Source: Deminuibacter sp966424055 (lineage in GTDB: Bacteria; Bacteroidota; Bacteroidia; Chitinophagales; Chitinophagaceae). Taken from it: a DNA stretch of 64,000 bases. Position numbers and translations under genes: made by a program. The stretch covers positions 423,880 to 487,879 of the forward strand of contig CBJLMB010000001.1 of NCBI GenBank assembly GCA_966424055.1, given 5' to 3'. How positions within the stretch are numbered: the stretch's first letter is position 1; every line of letters starts with the position of its first letter. The notes beneath the pieces are model-generated. The model did not search any database and was not told the origin of the DNA. It worked only from the letters and a program-made list of their open reading frames with translations. Below, one piece after another: positions 18,054 to 26,252 of the stretch.

Positions 18054-19151
18054 CTATATGAAATAGCAAACAGGATTAGTGGCAATTTCGGATTTAAGGA
18101 CGGCAAAGGTAGGAAATTTTGTCAGCAAAATATCAAACACTAAATCAACCGTAAATTGTTCGCTTTCCCAGTGCCCGATATCAGTAATGACCAGCCGGTC
18201 ATTGGCATCGAAAAATTCATGGTATTTTACATCGGCCGTAACAAATATATCTGCCCCTGCCGCCAGCGCAGCAGGGGTTAAAAAGCTGCCGGCTCCCCCG
18301 CAAAGGGCTATTGTTTTTACCTGTTTACCGCAAAAAGGCGTGTGGCGAACCACTGCCAGGCCGAAAGCCTGTTTCAGCAGGGTCATAAACTGCTTCTCGG
18401 TAACAGCTTCGGGTAACTCGCCCAGCAATCCGCTTCCAACCTGCTCAAAATCATTGGATAAGCCAACTACATCATAGGCTACTTCTTCGTATGGATGAGC
18501 CTGTTTCAACGCTGCCACCACTTTGTGTTGTAGGTGGGCAGGAAAAATAACTTCTATTTTGAGCTCTTTTTCTGTATGCCGGCGGCCTGTTTCTCCTACA
18601 AAAGGATGGGTACCTTCTTCACCTTTGAAATTACCTTCACCTTCAACCGAAAAACTGCATTCACTGTAGCGGCCGATATGCCCTGCTCCTGCCGCAAAAA
18701 GGGCATTTTTAACCTGTTCTGCCTGCGCCGATGGTAAAAAGGTGAACAGTTTCATCAGCAACCCGTTTTTAGGCACCAGTATCCTTCGGTTCAGCAACGC
18801 CAGCCGGTCAGCCATCCGGGCATTAACGCCCCCGGCCACATTATCCAGGTTGGTATGAATGGCATAAATGGCAATATCCAGTTTGATGGCGGCAATAATG
18901 GTTTTCTCCACATAATCGCGGCCGGTTATTTTTTTCAGTCCGCGAAATACGATCGGGTGATGGGCCACCACCAGGTTGCAGCCCTTGCCTGCCGCCTCCC
19001 GTACAACAGCTTCAGTGGCATCGAGGCTGCAAACAACGCCTGTACATTCCCACTGCGCAGAGCCGGTGAGTAACCCGGCATTGTCATACGATTCCTGGTA
19101 AGCAGGTGGCGCAAAAGCTTCAAGTGTCTGTATCAGATCGGCAATTTTCAT
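18054..19151 (-). CDS. NIF3-like dinuclear metal-centre protein (YbgI/YqfO family)
   Basis: The 365-residue protein has the metal-binding motifs of the NIF3 family: VVAHHPIVFRGLKKITG, the Thr/Asp segment YAIHTNLDNVAGGVN, and ITDIGHWESEQF near the C-terminus. It is longer than E. coli YbgI (about 250) because of a central insert (roughly 130-230) of the kind found in YqfO, which folds like a PII/CutA domain. NIF3 proteins form toroidal hexamers with two metal ions per subunit. GTP cyclohydrolase-like roles have been proposed, but function is not proven. Confidence 0.94.
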   Translation of the reverse strand: MKIADLIQTLEAFAPPAYQESYDNAGLLTGSAQWECTGVVCSLDATEAVVREAAGKGCNLVVAHHPIVFRGLKKITGRDYVEKTIIAAIKLDIAIYAIHTNLDNVAGGVNARMADRLALLNRRILVPKNGLLMKLFTFLPSAQAEQVKNALFAAGAGHIGRYSECSFSVEGEGNFKGEEGTHPFVGETGRRHTEKELKIEVIFPAHLQHKVVAALKQAHPYEEVAYDVVGLSNDFEQVGSGLLGELPEAVTEKQFMTLLKQAFGLAVVRHTPFCGKQVKTIALCGGAGSFLTPAALAAGADIFVTADVKYHEFFDANDRLVITDIGHWESEQFTVDLVFDILLTKFPTFAVLKSEIATNPVCYFI

Positions 19152-19173
19152 AAATACAAACCTAGTTTAAAAA

Positions 19174-19290
19174 GTCTGCAGTTGGCCGCAGGCAGTCTGC
19201 AGCCATTCTACAAAATAATCCCTATTGTCCTGTTCTGCCCACTGCAGACTGCAGACCGCCGACTGCCGACTGCAAACTGCCGACTGAACA
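19174..19290. repeat. Intergenic short-word repeats with an 11-bp inverted pair
   Basis: The gap between the divergent NIF3 and PabC-like genes is filled with variants of AGTCTGCAG and CGACTGC. GCAGTCTGCAG (19192-19202) and CTGCAGACTGC (19242-19252) are perfect inverted copies, followed by several CCGACTGC words. It resembles the array at 14740-15576 in style but uses different words. Confidence 0.8.
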
Positions 19291-19299
19291 ACAACTGCT

Positions 19300-19307
19300 T
19301 ATTTTTG
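19300..19307 (+). promoter_or_regulatory. Predicted -7 element close to the PabC-like start codon
   Basis: TATTTTTG matches TAnnTTTG. Its last base is 4 nt before the ATG at 19312, so a messenger from it would be leaderless or would start inside the codon. No -33 TTTG is visible, so confidence is limited. Confidence 0.4.
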
Positions 19308-19311
19308 CTTC

Positions 19312-20151
19312 ATGTTATACCTTTCACTCAATGGTCAGCTGATGCAGGAGAGCGCCTGCAGTATTTCGCCCAATAACAGGTCTTTCCGGTATGGGGATGG
19401 CTTTTTTGAAACCATCAGACTGGCAAATGGTGAAATCCCCCTGCAAAAACTGCATTTTGAGCGCTTATTTGCCTCTTTGGAAGCCCTTGGCTTCGATCGT
19501 CCAGGTTTTATGCAGGCCGGCTACCTGCAGCAGCAGATACTGCAGGTGGTGAACAGGAACAATCATACCAAAGCTGCCCGCATTCGCATCACTGTATTCA
19601 GGGGCAATGGCGGCCTCTATGATCCTGAAAATAACCTGCCCAACCTGCTGGTACAAAGCTGGCCGCTGCAGCCCGGTAGTAACCGGCTGAACGAAAAAGG
19701 CCTGCTGGCAGCTATTTATCCTGATGCCCGTAAAACAGCCGACCGTTTTTCGCATATCAAAAGCAACAACTATCTCTGTTATGTTATGGGTGCCCGCTGG
19801 GCACAGCAGCAGCAGCTGGATGAAGCGCTCATCCTGAATGCATACGGCAGGGTGGCAGATGCTACCATTGCCAGTGTTTTTATTGTGCACAATGGTATTG
19901 TTAAAACCCCCTCGCTGGCGGAGGGTGGCGTTGGTGGTGTAATGCGGCAGCACCTGCTGCAGGCCATGCGTTCAGACGGTATTGCTGTGGAAGAAACCTG
20001 CATCGAACCTGCAATACTTCCCGAGGTGGCAGAAATTTTTTTAACCAATGCCATCAGCGGTATCCGGTGGGTGAAATCGCTTGGTACTGCTTCCTATCAG
20101 CATAAAACTGCTGCTTTTTTGTATGAGCGGTTTATCGGCAGCCTGTGGTAA
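19312..20151 (+). CDS. pabC: Class IV aminotransferase, probable 4-amino-4-deoxychorismate lyase
   Basis: The 279-residue protein has the fold-type IV PLP-enzyme layout: NNRSFRYGDGFFETIR at the N-terminus, the PLP lysine in FSHIKSNNYLCYVMG, and DEALILNAYGRVADATIASV. These elements fit 4-amino-4-deoxychorismate lyase, which makes p-aminobenzoate for folate, but D-amino-acid and branched-chain aminotransferases share them. A true branched-chain aminotransferase is present at 26253, which makes the PabC reading more likely. No pabA/pabB genes are adjacent. Confidence 0.85.
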   Translation: MLYLSLNGQLMQESACSISPNNRSFRYGDGFFETIRLANGEIPLQKLHFERLFASLEALGFDRPGFMQAGYLQQQILQVVNRNNHTKAARIRITVFRGNGGLYDPENNLPNLLVQSWPLQPGSNRLNEKGLLAAIYPDARKTADRFSHIKSNNYLCYVMGARWAQQQQLDEALILNAYGRVADATIASVFIVHNGIVKTPSLAEGGVGGVMRQHLLQAMRSDGIAVEETCIEPAILPEVAEIFLTNAISGIRWVKSLGTASYQHKTAAFLYERFIGSLW

Positions 20152-20270
20152 GCCCTTGTAGCACAGGTTTTCCTTTCTTCCCATAACATAAAAATCCCTT
20201 ATTTTTAACGCGGTACAGGGTGGGGTTGCTATGCCGGTACCAGCCCTGTTTCAGCATTAACAACAATGGT

Positions 20271-20897
20271 ATGCATACAATAAAAAAGAGATTCCTGACG
20301 GCTTTTATATGTGTAACGGTCACCGGTGGTACGGCATTAGCACAGGCGCCCAAAGTGGTGGCTGATTGTACAGTAAAATTCGATGTCTCTTTTGGCGGTG
20401 GCGGTTCGGTGAAAGCAAGCAAAACAGTGTATATCAAGGGTTATGAGATACGGTCAGATATGGTGAGCCCCGAATTCACCCAGTCAACCCTCTACAACAG
20501 CCGCCAGGGCACAGCCGTTATCCTGCGCGAAATAGGCAGTGCCAAATACATGTCTACCCTGGATGCTGCCAAATGGAAAGAGTTCAACAAACGTTACGAC
20601 GGCATGCAGGTAACGTTAAGCAATGAAAGCAAAACAATACTGGGATACGAATGTAAAAAAGCCGTGGCACAGCTGAAAGACGGCACCGTACTGAACCTGT
20701 ATTATGCCACTGCCATCATCCCTTCTGTTTCTGAAAACGAATACCAGTTTAAAGGCATTCCGGGTTTTGTGCTGGAATATGAATCAGAAGCCGAATCCGG
20801 CAAACAAAAGATCAGTTTTACCGCTACAGATATGAACCTGAGCCCTGTACCGGCTGCTAAATTTGAAGTACCCACATCGGGTTACCGGATACTGTAA
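20271..20897 (+). CDS. Exported GLPGLI-like family protein
   Basis: The frame reaches up to 20220, but ATG at 20271 gives a proper signal peptide (MHTIKKRFLTAFICVTV, cleavage after ALAQ). The mature chain of about 185 residues is beta-rich and has the segment ILGYECKKAVAQL followed by FKGIPGFVLEYE, which is close to the GLPGLI motif of small Bacteroidota surface proteins. No function is known for these. It stands alone between PabC and a convergent small gene. Confidence 0.8.
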   Translation: MHTIKKRFLTAFICVTVTGGTALAQAPKVVADCTVKFDVSFGGGGSVKASKTVYIKGYEIRSDMVSPEFTQSTLYNSRQGTAVILREIGSAKYMSTLDAAKWKEFNKRYDGMQVTLSNESKTILGYECKKAVAQLKDGTVLNLYYATAIIPSVSENEYQFKGIPGFVLEYESEAESGKQKISFTATDMNLSPVPAAKFEVPTSGYRIL

Positions 20898-20955
20898 AAA
20901 CAAAAAACCGTCGTGTAAAACGGCAGGTACAACAGATCAAAAAACAGTTTTACAA

Positions 20956-21321
20956 TTACCTGAAATTGGAAGGAGGAGCAGGTGTTCTAAACTTAGTAGG
21001 CACCCTTACTTTGTATTTGTAGGGGAACACATAAGTGGTATTGCCTTTTTCCAAACGCATCATGGAATTGATCTCCACAGGAGAGCCGTTATTGTCAACC
21101 TTTTGCAGATCAAGATCCTGTGAGCCTTTGAACTGAAAATTAGCTGCAGTAGAACGGAGAGAAGAAAGGGTATAGGCTTTGCTGAGTTTATTATCCAGGT
21201 ATTTGAGGCTGAATTTGTTCTTCCTGTCATCAGCAGAGCCCGAATAAGAAGCCAGAGCAACATGGGCTGCGCAGGCAAATAATGCCGTGATCAGTATAGT
21301 GATATGTGCTTGCTTCTTCAT
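20956..21321 (-). CDS. Small exported protein of unknown function
   Basis: A 121-residue product begins with a signal peptide (MKKQAHITILITALFACAAH, cleavage near ALA). The remainder is short, basic and ends in a Pro-rich tail (KFRTPAPPSNFR). I recognise no family. A good -7 promoter element sits just upstream of the ATG at 21321, which supports it being a real gene. Confidence 0.75.
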   Translation of the reverse strand: MKKQAHITILITALFACAAHVALASYSGSADDRKNKFSLKYLDNKLSKAYTLSSLRSTAANFQFKGSQDLDLQKVDNNGSPVEINSMMRLEKGNTTYVFPYKYKVRVPTKFRTPAPPSNFR

Positions 21322-21328
21322 TTTACTA

Positions 21329-21336
21329 CAAAGTTA
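21329..21336 (-). promoter_or_regulatory. Predicted promoter -7 element for the small exported protein
   Basis: On the minus strand the sequence is TAACTTTG, a full TAnnTTTG match, with TTG 21 nt further upstream as a -33 element. The motif ends 7 nt before the start codon at 21321, so the messenger would have almost no leader. Confidence 0.55.
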
Positions 21337-21458
21337 GTGAAAATCTAAATTATTTAACAACTTTTTATTGTTTTTGTTAAAAAGGATGAAATAAGAAAAA
21401 CTTACGGTAAAATTGGAAATCTCATGGATTTCGACTACTTTACATAAACCACAGTAAT

Positions 21459-22880
21459 ATGAGAGACAATCCATTCCGTGAAGACAGAGAAGAACTGAAA
21501 GAGTTACTGAAACAATACGAAAACCTGAAGGCCGGCAGAAGTCATTCATTTTTGGAGGAAGAGGCATTTGAACGTATTATCGATTATTTTGATGATAAGG
21601 ATGATCTCCCAAGCGCACTGGATGCGGTCGAAACAGGCTTGGATTATTTCCCTTACAGCTCCCAGCTGCTGATAAAAAAAGCCGATTTGCTGATCGCCAC
21701 ACGCAAATATACCCAGGCACTGGAAGTACTGGAACAGGCCGAACTATTCGACAGTACCGATATCAATCTTTTTATTTTAAAAACCGATGCCTACCTGGCC
21801 CTTGACCAGCAGGAAAAAGCCGTGCAGCTGCTGGAAGATGCCCTGCAGCAGTTTGAGGGCGAGGAACGTATAGACCTGCTGTTTGAGCTGGCAGATGTAT
21901 ACGACGACTATGAAGAATTCGACAAGGTATTTGATTGCCTGAAACTGATACTGGAAGAGGAGCCTTCCAATGAAGAAGCGCTGTACAAGATCTGCTTCTG
22001 GACCGATTTTACCGGGCGTAATGAAGAAAGCATCCGCCTGCACCAGAAAATTATTGAAGAGCAGCCCTATAATGAGCTGGCCTGGTTTAACCTGGCTGCT
22101 GCCTACCAGGGACTGAAGCTGTACGAAAAAGCCATCGATGCCTACCAGTATGCCATTGCCATTGACGAAAAATTTGATTATGCATACCGTAATATGGGCG
22201 ATGCCTATATCCGTTTGCGTAAGTACAAAGAAGCGATAGAAGCCCTGGAAAAAGTGCTGGAGCTTACCCGACCCGAGGAAGTGATTTACGAGGCCATAGG
22301 GCATTGCTATCACCGTATGGGCAACCATGCGCAGGCCCGGTTTCATTACCGCAAAGCTTCGCACATGAACCCCGACGACAGCAAGCTGCTGTATAAAATT
22401 GCCCTTACTTATATCAATGAAGAACAGTGGGAGAGTGCCGCCAAACAACTGGATAATGCCATGCGTTTGCAGCGTAATGTGCCCGAGTACAACCTGGCCA
22501 TGGGGCAATGTAAAATGGAGCTGGGCAAGTTTAAGGAAGCTATCCAGTACTTTGGCCTGGTAGTACGCAGCAAGCCAAAATATGTTGCAGGATGGGAAGC
22601 ACTGATCCGCTGCCTGTACAAAGCCGGCTTTTATGACGAAGGCGCCGAACAATGCCAGGCAGCACTGGAAGCCACTGAATCGAAGCCTATCTTTTTCTTC
22701 TACTATAGTGCCACTTTATTTGCAGCAGGCAAACCCAAAGATGCTATTCTGCAGCTGGAAAACGGGATGGCCCATGCACCCAAACTGCTTAAGAAATTTG
22801 TAGAGCTGCTGCCCGCTGCATTGCAGAACAACCAGGTGGTAGACCTGATCGCACGCTACAAAAAAGGCCGGAAGATTTAG
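21459..22880 (+). CDS. Cytoplasmic TPR-repeat protein
   Basis: The 473-residue protein has no signal peptide and consists almost wholly of TPR hairpins. Clear repeats include NELAWFNLAAAYQGLKLYEK, YAYRNMGDAYIRLRKYKEAI and IYEAIGHCYHRMGNHAQA. Such proteins are scaffolds for other proteins. The gene precedes comA-aroE by 85 nt, but a promoter-like element at 22944 suggests the latter pair can be expressed alone. The partner is unknown. Confidence 0.9.
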   Translation: MRDNPFREDREELKELLKQYENLKAGRSHSFLEEEAFERIIDYFDDKDDLPSALDAVETGLDYFPYSSQLLIKKADLLIATRKYTQALEVLEQAELFDSTDINLFILKTDAYLALDQQEKAVQLLEDALQQFEGEERIDLLFELADVYDDYEEFDKVFDCLKLILEEEPSNEEALYKICFWTDFTGRNEESIRLHQKIIEEQPYNELAWFNLAAAYQGLKLYEKAIDAYQYAIAIDEKFDYAYRNMGDAYIRLRKYKEAIEALEKVLELTRPEEVIYEAIGHCYHRMGNHAQARFHYRKASHMNPDDSKLLYKIALTYINEEQWESAAKQLDNAMRLQRNVPEYNLAMGQCKMELGKFKEAIQYFGLVVRSKPKYVAGWEALIRCLYKAGFYDEGAEQCQAALEATESKPIFFFYYSATLFAAGKPKDAILQLENGMAHAPKLLKKFVELLPAALQNNQVVDLIARYKKGRKI

Positions 22881-22943
22881 CCGTTTCACCGGGAAATAAC
22901 TTACTATTACCAATCTCTAAAAAACCATTTCGGCAGCGTTCCC

Positions 22944-22951
22944 TATTTTTG
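22944..22951 (+). promoter_or_regulatory. Predicted -7 element for comA-aroE
   Basis: TATTTTTG matches TAnnTTTG and lies 14 nt before the ATG at 22966, a normal distance for a short leader. No good TTTG is seen at -33, only TTTCGG further upstream. Confidence 0.5.
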
Positions 22952-22965
22952 CAGCCGCAAACTGA

Positions 22966-23745
22966 ATGATAATGAACTTTTATTTATCGCAAATACCAGA
23001 GCGTACAGCAAGGCCCCGCACTTATGGATTAACAATGGTAATGGACAAAGGACTTAGTATAAATGAAGTGCATAATTTTTTAAGTATCGCAGCACCGCAT
23101 GTAGACATTGTAAAACTGGGCTTCGGTACTTCTTTCGTAACGCCTAACCTGCGCGAGAAAATTGAACTCTACCAGTCGCACAATATTCCTATCTATTTCG
23201 GTGGTACATTATTCGAAGCATTTTTAATACGCAATCAGTTTGACGATTATATCGCCGTGTGTAAAGATTATGGCATCCAGTATATGGAAGTGAGCGATGG
23301 CTCTATCACTATTCCGCATGCAGAAAAATGCGGGTATATTGAAAAACTGACCAAGCATGGAACCGTATTGAGCGAAGTGGGCAGCAAAGATGCCGCACAT
23401 ATCATCCCCCCCTATAAATGGATTGAGCTGATGCGTGCTGAACTGGAAGCAGGCTCTTCTTATGTTATTGCAGAAGCGCGTGAGGCCGGCAATGTGGGTA
23501 TTTACCGCGGTTCAGGCGAAGTGCGCGAGGGGCTGGTGAATGAAATACTGACCCAGATACCCGGCGAAAAAATTATGTGGGAAGCGCCGCAGAAAGCCCA
23601 GCAACTGTATTTTCTTGAGCTGCTGGGTTGTAATGTGAACCTGGGCAATATTGCGCCTACAGAAGTGATACCGCTGGAAACCATGCGGCTTGGCTTGCGT
23701 GGTGACACCTTCGATTTGTACCTCGACAAAACACCCGGCAAATAA
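22966..23745 (+). CDS. comA: Phosphosulfolactate synthase (ComA family)
   Basis: The 259-residue product matches the ComA TIM-barrel family: TYGLTMVMDKGLS at the N-terminus, HVDIVKLGFGTS, PIYFGGTLFEAF, YMEVSDGSITIP, and EAREAGNVGIYRGSGEVR. ComA adds sulfite to phosphoenolpyruvate to give phosphosulfolactate, the first step to coenzyme M in methanogens. In bacteria the sulfonate may lead to sulfolactate or, via sulfopyruvate, to cysteate for sulfonolipids; which applies here is not shown. No comB or comC follows. Either ATG at 22966 or 22972 may be used. Its stop overlaps the aroE start by 1 nt. Confidence 0.92.
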   Translation: MIMNFYLSQIPERTARPRTYGLTMVMDKGLSINEVHNFLSIAAPHVDIVKLGFGTSFVTPNLREKIELYQSHNIPIYFGGTLFEAFLIRNQFDDYIAVCKDYGIQYMEVSDGSITIPHAEKCGYIEKLTKHGTVLSEVGSKDAAHIIPPYKWIELMRAELEAGSSYVIAEAREAGNVGIYRGSGEVREGLVNEILTQIPGEKIMWEAPQKAQQLYFLELLGCNVNLGNIAPTEVIPLETMRLGLRGDTFDLYLDKTPGK

Positions 23746-24482
23746 TGCGCAGCTTCGGAATCATTGGCTACCCGCTGGGGCATTCTTTTTCCCAGCGCTA
23801 TTTCACAGAGAAATTTGAAAGGGAAGGCATTCCCGATGCGGTGTTCAAGGTTTTCCCGCTTCCGGATATTGCAGCGCTGCCGGCTATGCTGAACAGCGAA
23901 AAAGAACTGGAAGGTTTCTGCATCACCATTCCGCACAAAAAAAATATCATTGCCTACCTGGATGATACATCCGCAGCAGTACGCGCCATGCAGGCCTGTA
24001 ATTGCGTACGTATCAAAGATGGCAGGCTGCTGGGCTACAATACCGATACCATCGGTTTTGAACAGTCTTTTACACCGCAGCTGCAGCCGCATCATACACA
24101 GGCCCTGATACTGGGCACCGGGGGCGCAGCTGCCGCTGTAGAATATGCCCTGCAAAAACTGGGTATCACTTACCGGTTTGTAAGCAGGAAAAAGCTCGAC
24201 GGGCAGTTTACGTACGAAGAACTGACGGAAGAGGTAATGAATGCCTACCCGGTTATCATCAACTGCACACCATTGGGCACTTTTCCTGAAGTGGAAGAAG
24301 CGCCCCTTATTCCTTACGAATATATCACTGCCAGGCACTATTTATACGACCTGGTGTATAACCCACCTGCGACCCGCTTTTTACGGGAGGGTAACAGCAA
24401 GCAGGCTGTTACCAAAAACGGTTACGATATGCTCACCATCCAGGCCGAGGAGAACTGGAAAATATGGAATGATGCTGTTTGA
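23745..24482 (+). CDS. aroE: Shikimate dehydrogenase
   Basis: The 245-residue protein has the AroE signature: substrate-binding SHSFSQRYF and CITIPHKKNIIAYLDD, the NTDTIGFEQSF segment, and the glycine-rich NADP loop GTGGAAAAV. It reduces 3-dehydroshikimate to shikimate in aromatic amino acid synthesis. At 245 residues it is at the short end of the family (about 250-290), as usual in Bacteroidota. The start codon overlaps the comA stop (TAATG), so the two are translationally coupled. Confidence 0.95.
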   Translation: MRSFGIIGYPLGHSFSQRYFTEKFEREGIPDAVFKVFPLPDIAALPAMLNSEKELEGFCITIPHKKNIIAYLDDTSAAVRAMQACNCVRIKDGRLLGYNTDTIGFEQSFTPQLQPHHTQALILGTGGAAAAVEYALQKLGITYRFVSRKKLDGQFTYEELTEEVMNAYPVIINCTPLGTFPEVEEAPLIPYEYITARHYLYDLVYNPPATRFLREGNSKQAVTKNGYDMLTIQAEENWKIWNDAV

Positions 24483-24504
24483 AAAGCAGTACCGGTTCAA
24501 TCAT

Positions 24505-24936
24505 TCAGCGGCTTAATTGTTGAATGGCCGCTACGGGTACAGGCACTTTTTTCTTCAGCATATAATCGTAGCACAGCATACCTGTTTTGGCCCTGGCTGC
24601 TGTTTTGCGGCCATCGGGTGTTACCAGCTCGGCAAGGTAGAAAAGATCGAACCCTATTTTGTCGAAACCGGCTGCAGTAACAGCTATTTCAATCATATCC
24701 CCGTGCGAGAGCTCATGTTTGTATTCAATGGCAGCATCGGCCATGATAAGGCCATAGCCCGCAAAAGATAATTCTGTATAGCCATGATGCTGCAAAAACT
24801 GTTGACGTGCTTCATGCAGCAGCGATAAAAATGTATCGTTGCCCACATGGCCGCCATAATTGAGATCGGTGATGCGGATATGTATGCGCGTGGAAAAATG
24901 AAACTGTTCCGGTAACTGTATCTTGATTCTGTCCAT
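24505..24936 (-). CDS. Hotdog-fold thioesterase (4HBT family)
   Basis: ATG at 24936 is preferred over the GTG at 24945. The product of about 143 residues has the 4-hydroxybenzoyl-CoA thioesterase motif region RITDLNYGGHVGNDTFLSLL and a beta-rich body. Members hydrolyse acyl-CoA or acyl-ACP thioesters. The usual catalytic aspartate is likely the one in RITDLN. The substrate is unknown. It converges on aroE with a gap of 22 nt and is separate from rdgB by about 70 nt. Confidence 0.85.
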   Translation of the reverse strand: MDRIKIQLPEQFHFSTRIHIRITDLNYGGHVGNDTFLSLLHEARQQFLQHHGYTELSFAGYGLIMADAAIEYKHELSHGDMIEIAVTAAGFDKIGFDLFYLAELVTPDGRKTAARAKTGMLCYDYMLKKKVPVPVAAIQQLSR

Positions 24937-25006
24937 AACCAGCACTTTGCCGTTTTATAAAACAAATACTTCCTGAAAAAAATAAATAAAGCGGGCATAC
25001 CGGTTA

Positions 25007-25603
25007 TCAGGCCAGCATGGTACCCTGCAAAAACCCGATAAGCTGATCGGTTGCCTTCCTGCGGTGACTGTACCTGTTTTTTTCTTCCAGGCTCATTTCT
25101 GCGAATGTTTTATCGGCGCCTTCCGGCACAAATACAGGATCGTAGCCAAATCCTTGCCTGCCGTATTGCCCTGAAGTGATATAGCCGGGGCAGATGCCTT
25201 CAAATAAATATTCCTGGTTATTCCAGATAAGGGAGATCACGGTTCTGAAACGGGCTTCCCGGTTAGGCTGGCCATCCAGCTTCGCCAGCAGCTTATCAAT
25301 ATTCGCCTGGAAATCCCTGCCCTCACCACTGGCATAGCGGGCGCTTTTTACCCCCGGTTCACCATTGAGGGCATCTACTTCAAGACCGGTATCTTCACTG
25401 AAACAGTTTTGTTGTGTCAGGCGGTGAATGGTGGTTGATTTTTCTGTGGCATTGGCCTCCAGGGTATCATGCGGTTCGGGTATGTCGATATCGATACCTG
25501 CTTCCCTGAGTGTGATAATGGAAAAGCGGTTGCCAATAACATTCCTGATCTCTTCCACCTTGTGGGCATTATTGGTGGCAAATACCAATGTAGTATGCAT
25601 CAT
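25007..25603 (-). CDS. rdgB: Non-canonical purine NTP pyrophosphatase (RdgB/HAM1)
   Basis: The 198-residue protein starts with the family motif TLVFATNNAHKVEEI and has SEDTGLEVDALNGEPGVKSA and FGYDPVFVPEG. It hydrolyses ITP, dITP and XTP to monophosphates and so cleans the nucleotide pool. Length is typical. The start overlaps the stop of the upstream gene by 4 nt (ATGA), so the two are translationally coupled. Confidence 0.96.
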   Translation of the reverse strand: MMHTTLVFATNNAHKVEEIRNVIGNRFSIITLREAGIDIDIPEPHDTLEANATEKSTTIHRLTQQNCFSEDTGLEVDALNGEPGVKSARYASGEGRDFQANIDKLLAKLDGQPNREARFRTVISLIWNNQEYLFEGICPGYITSGQYGRQGFGYDPVFVPEGADKTFAEMSLEEKNRYSHRRKATDQLIGFLQGTMLA

Positions 25604-26190
25604 AGTTTGAATATCGTTTTAAGACAAAGCCAGAGCTTGCTTTTTTCCAGTTTGGCTTCGGGGGCGGTGCCCATCATCTGTGTTAAATCGGGTGCTGTAA
25701 GAAATGTACAGTTGTCGTATTGCTGTACCTGGTAATGGGGTATGGCAAACGGCAGCTGAACCTGCTGTGTGGTTACATTGAACAAAAAGAAGTACCGTAC
25801 AGTGGTCAGCTCTTTTATCTGCCTGTAGGTATGGTCAACCTGTGTGATGTTCACAATGGCCACATCGCCCAGGTTGAGGCGGCAGGCAGACAGGATGCCG
25901 CTGAGCAGCTGCAGGCTGTCTTCGGCCAGGTACACATTATGGGGGTCCTGTACCAGTATCACAATACCCCTGGCATTGTCGCCAAGAAACCATTTGGAGC
26001 TTGGCGCCATTACCGGTGCTTTTCCTGTTTCCCTTACCGGTTGTTCAGCTGGCTGTTCAGGTTGAGCTGGCTCTGCTGTTTTTCCCGCTTTTTCTTCAGT
26101 TTGTTTAAAACTGTCAATCGCTATTAGCGTATCTTTGTATAGAGACGCTATCAACGCCCCGGGTATCTGGATATTCTGCAAACCTGGCAT
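25600..26190 (-). CDS. Conserved hypothetical protein coupled to rdgB
   Basis: The 196-residue product has no signal peptide. It consists of a short N-terminal part, a low-complexity linker rich in Glu, Pro and Gln (roughly residues 32-55), and a compact C-terminal domain with GIVILVQDPHNVYL, LNLGDVAIVNI and a basic end KLEKSKLWLCLKTIF. I do not recognise a named family. The 4-nt overlap with rdgB suggests a related task, perhaps in DNA replication or nucleotide control; that is inference only. Confidence 0.75.
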   Translation of the reverse strand: MPGLQNIQIPGALIASLYKDTLIAIDSFKQTEEKAGKTAEPAQPEQPAEQPVRETGKAPVMAPSSKWFLGDNARGIVILVQDPHNVYLAEDSLQLLSGILSACRLNLGDVAIVNITQVDHTYRQIKELTTVRYFFLFNVTTQQVQLPFAIPHYQVQQYDNCTFLTAPDLTQMMGTAPEAKLEKSKLWLCLKTIFKL

Positions 26191-26252
26191 ATTAAAAATA
26201 TTAACAGTTGTTAGCTTTCTTTTTTTCGTTTCTTTGCAACAAATTTAGTGTT

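Noticed and set aside
21777..22652. 291-residue frame on the minus strand
   Set aside because: It is antisense to the TPR gene at 21459-22880, whose repeats are clear; the composition is that of a shadow frame.
23502..24338. 278-residue minus frame across comA and aroE
   Set aside because: It spans the junction of two well-identified genes on the other strand and shows no domain.
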